A program made the translations under genes and the position numbers. Below are positions 52,120-63,820 of a stretch of DNA of 64,000 nucleotides, in pieces. This stretch comes from Saccharopolyspora indica. Lineage in GTDB: Bacteria > Actinomycetota > Actinomycetes > Mycobacteriales > Pseudonocardiaceae. Location of the stretch: assembly GCF_027853965.1 (NCBI RefSeq), contig NZ_JAQGLB010000019.1, positions 1 to 64,000 on the forward strand. Reading direction: 5' to 3'. Position 1 is the stretch's first letter; each line of letters opens with the position of its first letter. Below the pieces are notes generated by a model that did no database searches, was not told the DNA's origin, and saw only the letters and a program-made list of their open reading frames with translations.

Positions 52120-53112
52120 TCAGCCGCGCCACCGCAGCGTCGCGAGGGTCGCGCGGTGGTCGGCGCCCGGTAGCGGGACGACCTCGAAGGACTGGGGGGT
52201 GATCTCCGGCGTGGTGAGGACGTGGTCGATCGCCACCGGCGGCGGGAACCAGCCCGCCGGCCAGGTCGCGCTCAGCCCCGAGCCGGTGGCCGCTGCGGCG
52301 TCGGTGTAGCCGCGGCCGATCAGGTCGCCGAGCCGGGCGTGGTCGAGCGTCGCGTTGAAGTCGCCCACGAGCACCCGCGGCGTGCCGTTCAGCGGCAGCT
52401 GCCCCAGCTCGACCATCTCGCGCCGCCACACGTCGTAGGTGTGGCGCCCCATCGGGTACAGCGTGTGCACCGCGACGATCTCCACCGGCGGGCTGCCCGG
52501 CCGGTCCAGCAGCGCTGACGGCTGGGCGAGCGTCGACTCCGGCACCAGGTCCAGCTCGCGCAGCGGGTAGCGCGCCGCGATCCCGGAACCGTCCGCCTTC
52601 GGCCCCGCCCGGAACACCCGGTGCGGCAGTTCCGCGGCCAGCCCCGCGCGGTCCAGCCGGTCCACCAGCTCCGGGGTGAGCTCCTGCAGGCTGAGCACGT
52701 CGACCTCGTGCCGCCGCACCAGCTCCACCACCGCCTCCGCGTCCGCCTGCCCGAAGTAGGCGTTGACCGACAGCACCCGCAGCGCGGCGCCCTGCGCCGG
52801 AGTCGTGCTCGACATCGTCCGCGGCGCGACGGAGAACACCAGCAGTGCCGTCACCAGGCCTACGACGAGCATCGTCAGCCAGCGGCGCAGCAGCAGCGCG
52901 AAGAGCGCGAGCACCGCCCCGACCAGCACCGCGTACGGGGTCAGCGCCACCAGCGCCACGGTGTAGCGGTCGAACTCCAGCCCGCCGAGCGGCAGCGCCG
53001 CCCAGGCCAGGAAGCCGAGGCTCAGCAGCACCAGCAGGACGGTCAGCACCCGCCCGCCGGGCTTGCGCCGTTCCAGCTCCTCTTCCGGCTCCTCGACCAA
53101 CGTCCGAGTCAC
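52120..53112 (-). CDS. Membrane-anchored endonuclease/exonuclease/phosphatase-family protein
   Basis: This 330-residue protein has three N-terminal helices (about 22-42, 52-73 and 78-95) followed by an extracytoplasmic EEP domain (about 112-328). It contains VNAYFGQ, LQEL (Glu near 138), HTLYP, VGDFNATLDH (about 249-258) and a final ADHRATLATLRW with the catalytic His. Family members cleave phosphodiester or phosphoester bonds in nucleic acids or lipids. The GTG start gives VTRTLVEEP. The gene is divergent from drrA-like. Confidence 0.85.
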   Translation of the reverse strand: MTRTLVEEPEEELERRKPGGRVLTVLLVLLSLGFLAWAALPLGGLEFDRYTVALVALTPYAVLVGAVLALFALLLRRWLTMLVVGLVTALLVFSVAPRTMSSTTPAQGAALRVLSVNAYFGQADAEAVVELVRRHEVDVLSLQELTPELVDRLDRAGLAAELPHRVFRAGPKADGSGIAARYPLRELDLVPESTLAQPSALLDRPGSPPVEIVAVHTLYPMGRHTYDVWRREMVELGQLPLNGTPRVLVGDFNATLDHARLGDLIGRGYTDAAAATGSGLSATWPAGWFPPPVAIDHVLTTPEITPQSFEVVPLPGADHRATLATLRWRG

Positions 53113-53216
53113 TCGCGACCCCCTGTCATCCGGCTCACCAAGCCTGTCAGCGCGCTGTGCGCGTGCTGTCAGCGCCCCTTCGGATAGTGGGATGCGCAAG
53201 CCCTTGAGGAGGTTGC

Positions 53217-54164
53217 ATGTCATACGCGATCCAGGCCGAAGGCCTGGTCAAACGCTTCGGCTCCACCACCGCGCTGGCCGGGGTCGACCTCGCCGTGCCC
53301 GCCGGGACGATCCTCGGCGTGCTCGGCCCGAACGGCGCGGGCAAGACGACGACGGTGCGCATCCTGGCCACCCTGCTGCGGCCGGACGCCGGCACCGCGA
53401 CCGTCGCTGGCTACGACGTGCTCCGGCAGTCCGTCGCGGTGCGCAGCCGCATCGGCCTGACCGGGCAGTACGCCTCGGTGGACGAGGAGCTGACCGGGGT
53501 GGAGAACCTGGTGCTGATCGGCCGCCTGCTGGAGATGCCGCGCGGCGATGCGAAGGCCCGCGCCGCCGAGCTGCTGGAGCGGTTCGGCCTGACCGACGCG
53601 GGCGGGCGCGCGATCAAGACCTACTCCGGCGGGATGCGCCGCCGCCTGGACCTGGCGGCGAGCCTGGTGGGCCGCCCCGAGATCCTCTACCTGGACGAGC
53701 CGACCACCGGGCTGGACCCGCGCAGCCGCAACCAGGTCTGGGACATGGTCCGCGACCTGACCGGCGAGGGCGTCACGGTGCTGCTGACCACGCAGTACCT
53801 GGAGGAGGCCGATCAGCTGGCCGACCGGATCAGCGTGATCGACCACGGTCGCGTCGTCGCGGACGGCCGCGCCGACGAGCTCAAGCGCCGGACCGGCGGG
53901 CAGACCCTGCAGGTGCGCCCGACCGATCTGGCGAACGTGCCCGCGGTGCGCCGGATCCTGACCGAGCTGACCGGCGCCGAAGCAGCCGTGCACGACGAGA
54001 GCGGGCTGCTGACCGCCCCGGTGGACGACCCGGTGCTGCTGTCCACCCTGGTCCGCCGCCTGGACGACGCGGGCATCACCGCGGACGAGCTCGCGCTGCG
54101 CCTGCCCAGCCTGGACGAGGTGTTCCTGGCCATCACGGGGAAACCAGCCGAGGAGGCCGCATGA
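53217..54164 (+). CDS. DrrA-type ABC exporter ATPase
   Basis: This 315-residue ATPase has Walker A GPNGAGKTT (37-45), signature YSGGMRRRL (about 139-147), Walker B LYLDEPTTGLDPRSR (about 158-172) and the C-terminal extension of daunorubicin-resistance (DrrA) ATPases. It powers export of a drug or lipid through the overlapping DrrB-like permease. The ATG has GAGGAGG about four bases upstream. Its stop overlaps the next ATG (ATGA). Confidence 0.9.
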   Translation: MSYAIQAEGLVKRFGSTTALAGVDLAVPAGTILGVLGPNGAGKTTTVRILATLLRPDAGTATVAGYDVLRQSVAVRSRIGLTGQYASVDEELTGVENLVLIGRLLEMPRGDAKARAAELLERFGLTDAGGRAIKTYSGGMRRRLDLAASLVGRPEILYLDEPTTGLDPRSRNQVWDMVRDLTGEGVTVLLTTQYLEEADQLADRISVIDHGRVVADGRADELKRRTGGQTLQVRPTDLANVPAVRRILTELTGAEAAVHDESGLLTAPVDDPVLLSTLVRRLDDAGITADELALRLPSLDEVFLAITGKPAEEAA

Positions 54165-54979
54165 CTGCCACGTTGGAACGCACGCCCGCTGCTTCGGCCG
54201 CGGCTCCCGAGCGCATCGGGCCGCTGCGCACGCTTCGGCACGGGTTGACGCTCGCCGGGCGGAGCGTGGCGAAGATCCGCAAGTCGCCCGAGGGCCTGGT
54301 GGACGTCACCATCCAGCCGATCCTGTTCCTGGTCATGTTCGTCTACCTCTTCGGCGGCGCGATCGCCGGGGACACCGCCTCCTACCTGCAGGTCACGCTG
54401 CCCGGTGTGATGGCGATGAACATGGTCTTCGGCAGCCTCGGCACCGGGATGGCGCTCAACACCGACATCAACAAGGGCGTCTTCGACCGGTTCCGCAGCC
54501 TGCCGGTGGCGCGTTCGGCGCCGCTGATCGGCGCGGTGCTCGGTGACATCGTGCGCTACGTGGTGTCGCTGGCGGTGCTGCTGGTGTTCGCCACGATCAT
54601 GGGCTTCCGGATCCAGACCGATCCGCTGTCCGCGCTGCTCGCGATCGTCGTGGTGATCGCCTTCGCGCTGGCGATGTGCTGGATCACGGTGTTCCTGGGC
54701 ATGCTGATCAAGAGCCAGCAGGCGCTGCCCGGCGTGGCGATGGCGTTCATGTTCCCGCTCACCATGGGCAGCAACGTGTTCGTGCCGACCGAGACGATGC
54801 CGGGCTGGTTGCAGGCCTGGGTGGGGATCAACCCGGTCACCCAGCTCGCGGACACCGCCCGCGGCCTGATGATCGGCGGCCCGGTCCTCAGCCCGCTGAC
54901 GGCCACCGCGATCTGGATGGTGGCGATCGTGGCGGTGTTCTTCCCGCTGGCGATGTGGGCCTACCGCCGCCGGGTCTGA
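54161..54979 (+). CDS. DrrB-type ABC-2 exporter permease
   Basis: This 272-residue membrane protein of the ABC-2 family has six helices and the family's late conserved segment FPLTMGSNVFVPTETMPGWLQAWVGINPVTQLADTARGLM. It forms the channel for the DrrA-like ATPase. The substrate could be a secondary metabolite or lipid; none is identifiable in the window. The converging neighbour is a large AfsR-like regulator gene, and a hairpin lies between them. Confidence 0.9.
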   Translation: MTATLERTPAASAAAPERIGPLRTLRHGLTLAGRSVAKIRKSPEGLVDVTIQPILFLVMFVYLFGGAIAGDTASYLQVTLPGVMAMNMVFGSLGTGMALNTDINKGVFDRFRSLPVARSAPLIGAVLGDIVRYVVSLAVLLVFATIMGFRIQTDPLSALLAIVVVIAFALAMCWITVFLGMLIKSQQALPGVAMAFMFPLTMGSNVFVPTETMPGWLQAWVGINPVTQLADTARGLMIGGPVLSPLTATAIWMVAIVAVFFPLAMWAYRRRV

Positions 54980-54991
54980 AGTGCACGACCT

Positions 54992-55023
54992 GGTTCCTCC
55001 CGTGCTCGGGGGCGGGAGGAACC
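54992..55023. terminator. Hairpin between drrB-like and the AfsR-like gene
   Basis: GGTTCCTCCC and GGGAGGAACC form a 10-bp stem with a 12-base loop in the 46-base gap between two converging genes; the right edge nearly touches the regulator's stop. Confidence 0.6.
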
Positions 55024-55025
55024 GG

Positions 55026-58000
55026 TCACGCGCCCAGCGCCGCGCGGAGCTCCTCGAACGCGACCTCGCGGGAGAGCGCCGCGCCCTTCTCCTGCTCCGC
55101 GTCGAAGGTCCCGGTCAGGGCGTGCAGGAGATCGCGCACTTCCGGGTCGCCCTCGTCGAGCTGGCCGCGCAGTGCGATCGCGATGCCGAGCAGCCGCGCC
55201 GCCGCCTCCGGCCGCCCCTGCGCGTGCTCCGTCCTCGCCGCCTGCTCGGCGATGGCGGCGGTCATCGGCATGTCGCGAAGGTCCAAGCCGGTGACCAGCG
55301 CTTCGGCCAGTCCCGCCCGCGCGGCGTCGAAGCGGCCCTCCGAGACGTGCAGCCGGGCTTCGCAGAGCTTCACCAGCTGCCGCAGCGGCTGCGGCGTCAC
55401 GGTCACGTCGCCGACGAGCTCGCGCAGCTCCGCCATCCGCTCCCACGCCTTGGCGAAGTCCCCGGCCTGCCGGGACACCTCGGCCAGCCCGCTCAGCGCG
55501 CCGATGCGGTGGTGCGGGAAGGCGTTCTGGCCGGCTTCCTCGGCCCGGCGCAGCTCTTCCTCCGCGCCTTCGAGGTCGCCCGCGCGCAGCCGTTCGAGGC
55601 CGATCCGCGCCAGCACCGACACCAGGTCGTCGGTGCAGCGCAGTTCGCGCAGGGTGGCGGCCGATTCCCGCAGCCCCTCGATCGCCGCTGCGTGGTCGCC
55701 GCGCTGGGAGCGCAGTTCGGCCAGGCTCTGGATCGTGCTCGCCGTGCCCCACCGGTCGCCGATCGCGCGGAACCCGGCCAGCGACGCCAGCATGTCCTCC
55801 TCCGCCGGTCCGGGATTGCCGGTGTGCTCCAAACCCCAGGCCCGGCAGTAGAGACCGGCCGCGCGCGCCCACGGGTGCGGGTCCTGCAGCGCGGACTCCA
55901 CGCACCGCTCCATCTCGGACAGCTCACCGGAGAGCATCCAGGCCATCGGTTCCATCATCGACGCGTACAGGTACCGGGACCGGGCGCCGGTGTCGCGGAC
56001 CTCGGCCACCGAGGCGCGCAGTCGGGTGAACCAGTCCGGTTCCTCGGCGACCAGCCGCCGCATCAGCCCGACCACCGCCCGGCTCGCAGGCGGGGCCGCT
56101 CCCGGCAGCTCGGCGACGGCGTTGAGCCGACCGGTCAGCTCCTCGTGCTGCGCCGCCATCGACCAGTACCAGCACAGCGCCGCCACCAGCCGGATCCCCC
56201 GGTCCGCGTCACCCGACGAGGTGGCCCAGTGCAGCGTGGCGATGATGTTGTCGTGGTCGGCGTCCAGCCGTTCCATCCAGTCGAGCTGGTCGGCCTGGTG
56301 CACCTTCGGCGCGACGCTCTCGGCGAACTCGACGTAGTACGCGGCGTGCGAGGCCCGCAGCGCGTCCTCCTCCCCCGCCGCGTCGAGCTTCTCGGCGCAG
56401 AACGCGCGCACCGTCTCCAGCATCCGGTAGCGCATGCCCAGGCCCGAATCCACCGCCTCCACCAGCGATTTCTCCACCAGCGACAGCAGCACGTAGAACG
56501 CGTCGCCGCCGGCGAGCTCGGCGTCGGCGCACACCCCGGAGACCGCCTCCGGCGTGGCACCGCCCGCGAACACCGACAGCCGCCTGGCCAGCGTCTGCTC
56601 CTGCTCGGTGAGCAGGTCCCAGCTCCACTCCACGACCGCGCGCAGCGTCCGGTGGCGGGGCATCGAGGTGCGGTTGCCGTTGGTGAGCAAGCGGAAGCGG
56701 TCGTCCAGCCGGTCGGCGATCTGCCGCGTGCTCATCGCCCGCAGCCGGGCCGCGGCGAGCTCGATCGCCAGCGGCATGCCGTCCAGCCGGCGGCAGATCT
56801 CCACCACGTCACCGATGGTGTCCTCGTCCAGCGCGAAACCCGGGCGAGCAGCGGCCGCCCGGTCCGCGAACAGCCGCACCGACGCGGATTCCCCCGCCAC
56901 GGCAGCGGATTCCGGCAGCTCCAGCGGGCCGACGGGCAGCAGCCGTTCGCCCGCCACCGCGAGCGGCTCGCGGCTGGTGGCGAGCACGCGCAGCTGCGGC
57001 GAGCGGCCGAGGAGCTCCTGGGCGAACTCGGCGACAGCTCCGATCACGTGCTCGCAGTTGTCCAGCACCAGCAGAGTGGGCTCCGCCGCGAGCAGTTCAC
57101 CCACCCGGCTCAAGGCGTGCGTCTTCGGGCCTTCCAGCAGCCGGTTCTCGCGGATGCCCAGCGCGGTCAGCACCGCGGTGGGCAGGTCCTGCTCATCGCG
57201 CAGCGGCGCGAGCTCCACGAACCACACCCGCCGGTCGGACACCCCGGCCGCGGTTTCGATGGCCAGCCGGGTCTTGCCCGCGCCGCCCGGCCCGAAGAGC
57301 GTGACCAGCCGCGCATCGGTCAGCTCCGCCAGCGTGCGCTCGATCTCCCGCTCCCGGCCGACGAAGCTGCTCAACCGCGTCGGCAGCACGGCGGGGCTCG
57401 ACGACCGGCGCGGCTCCGGCTTCGGCGCCAGCGCGGGATCACCGCGCAGCATCCCGAGCTGCAAGTCCTTGAGCTCCTGCGACGGCTCCACGCCGAACTC
57501 GTCGTCCAACCGCCGCCGCAACGCCTCGAACACCGCTAGCGCGTCCGGTTGCCTGCCGCAGGCGTAGAGCGCGCGGATCCGCAGCGAGGTGAGCCGCTCG
57601 CGCAGCGGGTAGCGCGCGCACAGCCCCTGCAGCTCGGGCACCAGGTCGACCTGGTGCCCGGCGCGCAGGTCCGCCTCGATGCGATCTTCGAGCGCCGTGA
57701 GGCGCAGCTCGTCCAGCCGCGCCACCTGCGCTTCGGCGAACGGAACGTCGAGGAAGTCGGCGAGCGCGCCGCCGCGCCAGAGCGCCAGCGCCTCGCGGAG
57801 CGAGGCAGCGGCGGCGTCGACGTGGCCGTCGCGGAGCAGGCGGCGGCCATCGGCCGCGAGCCGCGCGAAGCGGTCGGCGTCGACGTCGTCGGGATCGACC
57901 AGGAGGGCGTAGCCCGACGGGTCGGAGCGCAGCGTCAGCGAGCCGTCGAGCGCGCGGCGCGCGCGGGAGACCAGCGACTGGAGCGCGTTGAGCGCGCCGG

Positions 58001-58169
58001 CCGGCTGGGCGGAGCCCCAGAGGTCGGCGATGAGCCGCTCGGTGGCGACGGTGCGGCCGGCTTCGAGCGCGAGGCGCGCGAGGAGCGTGCGCACCCGGAG
58101 GCCGCCGACGTCGACCGTCCGGCCGTCGGGGGCGGTCAGCCGGAAGGGCCCCAGGAGAGCGACACGCAC
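55026..58169 (-). CDS. Large AfsR/BTAD-type transcriptional regulator with NTPase domain
   Basis: This 1047-residue protein has an OmpR-like winged-helix domain (about 1-90: LGPFRLTAPDGRTVDVGGLRVRTLL), a BTAD domain (about 95-240), a STAND/NB-ARC-type NTPase (from about 265, Walker A GPGGAGKTR near 292-300; LVLDNCEHV is Walker B), a winged-helix segment, and a TPR-like helical C-terminus. Such AfsR-like proteins activate secondary metabolism or transport genes when signal binding to the NTPase/TPR part releases DNA binding. The start is GTG. It converges with the DrrAB-like exporter genes, a possible target. Confidence 0.88.
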   Translation of the reverse strand: MRVALLGPFRLTAPDGRTVDVGGLRVRTLLARLALEAGRTVATERLIADLWGSAQPAGALNALQSLVSRARRALDGSLTLRSDPSGYALLVDPDDVDADRFARLAADGRRLLRDGHVDAAAASLREALALWRGGALADFLDVPFAEAQVARLDELRLTALEDRIEADLRAGHQVDLVPELQGLCARYPLRERLTSLRIRALYACGRQPDALAVFEALRRRLDDEFGVEPSQELKDLQLGMLRGDPALAPKPEPRRSSSPAVLPTRLSSFVGREREIERTLAELTDARLVTLFGPGGAGKTRLAIETAAGVSDRRVWFVELAPLRDEQDLPTAVLTALGIRENRLLEGPKTHALSRVGELLAAEPTLLVLDNCEHVIGAVAEFAQELLGRSPQLRVLATSREPLAVAGERLLPVGPLELPESAAVAGESASVRLFADRAAAARPGFALDEDTIGDVVEICRRLDGMPLAIELAAARLRAMSTRQIADRLDDRFRLLTNGNRTSMPRHRTLRAVVEWSWDLLTEQEQTLARRLSVFAGGATPEAVSGVCADAELAGGDAFYVLLSLVEKSLVEAVDSGLGMRYRMLETVRAFCAEKLDAAGEEDALRASHAAYYVEFAESVAPKVHQADQLDWMERLDADHDNIIATLHWATSSGDADRGIRLVAALCWYWSMAAQHEELTGRLNAVAELPGAAPPASRAVVGLMRRLVAEEPDWFTRLRASVAEVRDTGARSRYLYASMMEPMAWMLSGELSEMERCVESALQDPHPWARAAGLYCRAWGLEHTGNPGPAEEDMLASLAGFRAIGDRWGTASTIQSLAELRSQRGDHAAAIEGLRESAATLRELRCTDDLVSVLARIGLERLRAGDLEGAEEELRRAEEAGQNAFPHHRIGALSGLAEVSRQAGDFAKAWERMAELRELVGDVTVTPQPLRQLVKLCEARLHVSEGRFDAARAGLAEALVTGLDLRDMPMTAAIAEQAARTEHAQGRPEAAARLLGIAIALRGQLDEGDPEVRDLLHALTGTFDAEQEKGAALSREVAFEELRAALGA

Positions 58170-58216
58170 CCGCCCAGCTTCTCAAAGACTCCTGCTCCGA
58201 TGCTCGGGATTAACCG

Positions 58217-59101
58217 TCATCGGCCGTTGCTGCGCAGCACCGAGACCGCGTTGGCGGTCGCGTAACCGCGCCACTCCAGGGCTGCGGCGTCGGAGTAGCT
58301 GGTGAAGTCCACGGCCCATCCGCCGTCCTCGCGCTGGCCCCGTTCGAGCCGGTCGAGGTCGGCGGACACGGCTTCGGGGTCGAGCAGCTCGCGGACCGGG
58401 CGGCCGGGTTCCGGCGCGAAGTCGAGGAGGTGGAGGGTTTCGCCCTCCGCGCCGCCGACGACGGCGATCGCTCCGTCCGGCGGGACGAAGCGGCCGAGGT
58501 GGTCGAGCAGCTCGCGCGCCTCGCGGTGGGTGTCGGAGGCGGTGTCGAGGAGCTGGAGCGCGAAGGAGAGGACGTAGGCGAAGGGGGCTTCGTCGATCCG
58601 GCGGATCGCGTCGAAGCAGTAGCGCGTCGCCGTCGCGAGCCACGGGTGGTCGCGGACCGATCCGTCCCAGCGCGCGAGCCGGTGGGCCTGCGCCGCCACG
58701 GCGGCGGTGATCTGCAGGGACGACTCCGCGGGATCGGCTTGGGACCAGAACGGCGCGCACGCCGCGGAATCACCGATCGGCAGCGCGAAGGGCAGGCCGC
58801 CATCGGGCAGCGTCGCGGTGTTCAGCCAATCGAGCAGGGCGGTGGCGTGCGAGGAGTTCGCCCGGGCGTCCGCGAGCGCTTCGAGCGCGTGCAGGGCACC
58901 GCCGGGCTGGCTCTCCGGAGCGCGGAGGTCCGGTTCTAGGCCCCACCCGTAGCCGCCGTCGGGATTCCGGTAGGCGTCGAGCCCGCTGGCGATCGCATCG
59001 CGAGCGGCGTCGCCGCCGGTCAGGGCCTCGAATCGCCGCCGGTCGAGAACTCTCGCGTGCGAGGCCATGAACGTCCTCGCGCGCCCCAGGTCGATGCTCA
59101 T
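58217..59101 (-). CDS. Prenyltransferase/squalene-oxidase-repeat-like protein
   Basis: This 294-residue protein is predicted to be an alpha/alpha-toroid: it has repeated motifs such as YRNPDGGYGWGLEPD (about 46-60), LPDGGLPFALPI and REDGGWAVDF, which are QW-like repeats of terpenoid-cyclase/prenyltransferase folds. The catalytic DxDD motif of squalene cyclases is absent, so it is probably not a cyclase. It lies about 50 bases downstream of an AraC-type gene on the same strand, so the two could be cotranscribed. Function unknown. Confidence 0.7.
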   Translation of the reverse strand: MSIDLGRARTFMASHARVLDRRRFEALTGGDAARDAIASGLDAYRNPDGGYGWGLEPDLRAPESQPGGALHALEALADARANSSHATALLDWLNTATLPDGGLPFALPIGDSAACAPFWSQADPAESSLQITAAVAAQAHRLARWDGSVRDHPWLATATRYCFDAIRRIDEAPFAYVLSFALQLLDTASDTHREARELLDHLGRFVPPDGAIAVVGGAEGETLHLLDFAPEPGRPVRELLDPEAVSADLDRLERGQREDGGWAVDFTSYSDAAALEWRGYATANAVSVLRSNGR

Positions 59102-59154
59102 GCCAGGACTGTGCCAGCTGCCTGCCCGATCCGGCTTGGACGAATCGGCCACGG

Positions 59155-59835
59155 CTACGCGCGGGTGAGCGCTGCGGGTGTCCGCCCCGCGAGCCGCTTG
59201 GTCTCGCGGGTGAAGTGGGCCTGGTCGACGTAGCCCGCGGTCGCGGCGGCCTCGCCCAGCGGCAGTCCCGACCGCGCGAGGTGGAGCGCGCGCTGGAACC
59301 GGTGGATCTGCGCGAGCGACTTGGGGCCGTAGCCGAAGAGCCGGGCGCTGAGCCTGCGCAACGAACGCTCCGAGAGGTCGTGGAGCTCCGCCGTCTCCCG
59401 CACGCTCAGCCCCTCGCGGGCCGCGCGGTCCAGCGAGGCCGCGGTGCGCAGGAGCGAGCGGTCGGGGTCGGCACGGGCCCACATGTCGATCAGCACCTGT
59501 TCGAGGGCGTCGGCCACGTCGCCCTCGAAGGACCAGCGCTTCGGCGGGGTGACGAGTTCCGCCAGGTCGATCCGCCGGTCCGCCAGCTCGTCCGCGGGCA
59601 CGCCCAGCAGCGCGTGCGCCACGCCCGGAGCGAGGCGCAGGCCCCACGTCACCTCTCCCGGCCGCGTCCGGACGGCCATCGCCCGGGTGTCGGGGCCCGC
59701 GACGACCAGGCGGTCCTGGAACCACATCAGATCCAGCACGCCGTCGGGAACGACGTGCTGCTGAGGACCGTCCGCCCGCACGCGCCACACCGTCGCTCCG
59801 GTCCGGGCGCCGCGACGGGCCGCGTAGTTCGCCAC
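59155..59835 (-). CDS. AraC-family transcriptional regulator
   Basis: This 226-residue regulator has a short N-terminal sensing part (DUF6597-like cupin remnant, about 1-100) and a C-terminal AraC DNA-binding domain (about 130-226). The domain shows two helix-turn-helix units: LSVRETAELHDLSERSLRRLSARLFGYGPKS and LPLGEAAATAGYVDQAHFTRETKRLAGRTPA. The start is GTG. The downstream toroid-protein gene is the likely local target; no operator is identified. Confidence 0.85.
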   Translation of the reverse strand: MANYAARRGARTGATVWRVRADGPQQHVVPDGVLDLMWFQDRLVVAGPDTRAMAVRTRPGEVTWGLRLAPGVAHALLGVPADELADRRIDLAELVTPPKRWSFEGDVADALEQVLIDMWARADPDRSLLRTAASLDRAAREGLSVRETAELHDLSERSLRRLSARLFGYGPKSLAQIHRFQRALHLARSGLPLGEAAATAGYVDQAHFTRETKRLAGRTPAALTRA

Positions 59836-59958
59836 TCGCGGTCACCTCCGTCCCGCTCGGACAGCGTAGGTGCGGGGGCGCTCGGGGCGCGAAACGAGCC
59901 GAGGAGTGGCATAGATCACTGTCCGTGCGGGCGGAGTACGCCGAACGGCTGGAATCAT

Positions 59959-59980
59959 GGAATAAACGGACATTTATTCC
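59959..59980. promoter_or_regulatory. Perfect inverted repeat upstream of the DedA gene
   Basis: GGAATAAA and TTTATTCC flank CGGACA, 61-82 bases before the DedA ATG, in an otherwise GC-rich region. It is an operator or promoter-region candidate. Confidence 0.4.
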
Positions 59981-60040
59981 GATCAACGTTCCGCTTTTGC
60001 CGCGAGCCGCGGCGGAGCACCCCTACCCGGAGCCGCTCGA

Positions 60041-60775
60041 ATGGATCTGACGACGTTTGCCGCCACCTCCGCCGAACCGACCGGCTTCACCGGCTGGGTG
60101 ATCTCCGTGATGGAGGCCCTCGGCAGCCCCGGCGCCGGGGCCATCGTCGCCCTGGAGAACCTGTTCCCGCCGATCCCGTCCGAGGTGATCCTGCCGCTGG
60201 CCGGGTTCGCCGCCAGCCAGGGCAACATGACGCTCATCGGCGCGATCCTGTGGACCACGCTCGGTTCGCTGGTCGGCGCCCTCGCGCTCTACGGCATCGG
60301 CGCCACGCTCGGCCGCGACCGCACCCGCGCCATCGCGGCGAAGCTGCCGCTGGTCAAGATCGCCGACATCGACCGGACCGAGGCGTGGTTCGCCAAGCAC
60401 GGCGTCAAGGCGGTGTTCTTCGGCCGCATGATCCCGCTGTTCCGCAGCTTCATCTCGCTGCCCGCCGGCGTCGAGCGCATGCGCCTGAGCACCTTCGCGC
60501 TGTTCACCACCCTCGGCAGCCTGATCTGGAACACGGTCTTCGTGGTGGCGGGCTACCTGCTGGGCGAGAGCTGGTACCTGGTCGAGGAGTACGCGGGCGT
60601 GTTCTCCAAGGTGGTCCTGGTCCTCGCGATCCTCGCCGTGGTGGCCTTCATCGCCGTCCGCATCCGCAACAACCGCCGCGGCGAACCCGCACCGCAGGCC
60701 GAGGACGCCCCCACGGTCCAGTTCGCCCGCGTCTCCGCGGAAGCCCCCACCCAAGAGATCCGCCGCCTCCGCTGA
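60041..60775 (+). CDS. DedA/SNARE-associated family membrane protein
   Basis: This 244-residue membrane protein has the family features NLFPPIPSEVILPLAGF (about 44-60), an E/G-rich re-entrant-like first half, GRMIPLFRSFISLPAGVERM (about 127-146) with the conserved Arg, and a last helix. DedA proteins flip or transport lipid carriers, including undecaprenyl phosphate, and affect envelope homeostasis. CGGAG precedes the ATG by seven bases. The two large palindromes at 60790 and 60906 follow its stop. Confidence 0.9.
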   Translation: MDLTTFAATSAEPTGFTGWVISVMEALGSPGAGAIVALENLFPPIPSEVILPLAGFAASQGNMTLIGAILWTTLGSLVGALALYGIGATLGRDRTRAIAAKLPLVKIADIDRTEAWFAKHGVKAVFFGRMIPLFRSFISLPAGVERMRLSTFALFTTLGSLIWNTVFVVAGYLLGESWYLVEEYAGVFSKVVLVLAILAVVAFIAVRIRNNRRGEPAPQAEDAPTVQFARVSAEAPTQEIRRLR

Positions 60776-60789
60776 CCGATCGATCCAAG

Positions 60790-60836
60790 GTGAAGGGCAC
60801 CTTTCGCCAACTTACTTGGCGAAAGGTGCCCTTCAC
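60790..60836. repeat. GTGAAGGGCACCTTTCGCC palindrome, copy 1
   Basis: A perfect 21-bp stem with a 5-base loop (CTTAC), starting 14 bases after the DedA stop. A second, less perfect copy is at 60906. The gap lies between converging DedA and clpC genes. Confidence 0.85.
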
Positions 60837-60905
60837 ACCATCTCGTCCGGGTGAAGCCGAGGTGGGCAGCGGCTCCGCCCGTTGCCGCGTGACACCTGAT
60901 CGGGT

Positions 60906-60960
60906 GCGAGGTGAAGGGCACCTTTCGCCAACTATGCGGGTGAAAGGTGCCCTTCACCTC
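60906..60960. repeat. GTGAAGGGCACCTTTC palindrome, copy 2
   Basis: CGAGGTGAAGGGCACCTTTC and GAAAGGTGCCCTTCACCTCG form a 20-bp stem; the 15-base middle contains drifted remnants of the copy-1 inner stem. Sharing of the core with copy 1 indicates a duplicated element, 69 bases apart. Confidence 0.8.
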
Positions 60961-60974
60961 GACCTGGTCGTGCG

Positions 60975-61008
60975 GAAGGCCCCGCTCCCTGGTGGGGGCG
61001 GGGCCTTC
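60975..61008 (-). terminator. clpC terminator hairpin
   Basis: GAAGGCCCCGC and GCGGGGCCTTC form an 11-bp stem with a G/C-rich loop, 12 bases past the clpC stop on the minus strand. There is no T-run. Confidence 0.65.
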
Positions 61009-61019
61009 GCTGCGGTGGG

Positions 61020-63572
<2,553 letters not shown>

Positions 63573-63793
63573 TCGCACTCCCTGACTGCTGCGCCGGCGG
63601 TCTCGTTGGCTGGGACACGGCTCCTGCATCGCCGATGCCCACGACGGGTTCAGCACTCTTGAGGACCACTGTAGTAGCCCCACCCGGTCGCGGTCCGTGC
63701 CCGCTACGGCCTGCTGCCCACATTCTTGTCCGGCACCCTGACCAACGGCTCGCTGGCCTGCGGGATTCCGGATTTGCACCTATCGGATGGCCC

Positions 63794-63811
63794 GTTCCGC
63801 TGAGCGCGAAC
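63794..63811. promoter_or_regulatory. Candidate ClgR operator upstream of clpC
   Basis: GTTCCGCTGAGCGCGAAC is an imperfect 18-bp palindrome whose CGCTGAGCGCG core matches the ClgR consensus CGCYNANRGCG except at one position. It is 222 bases before the clpC start, so the leader would be long. Confidence 0.45.
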
Positions 63812-63820
63812 ACGGCCCGC

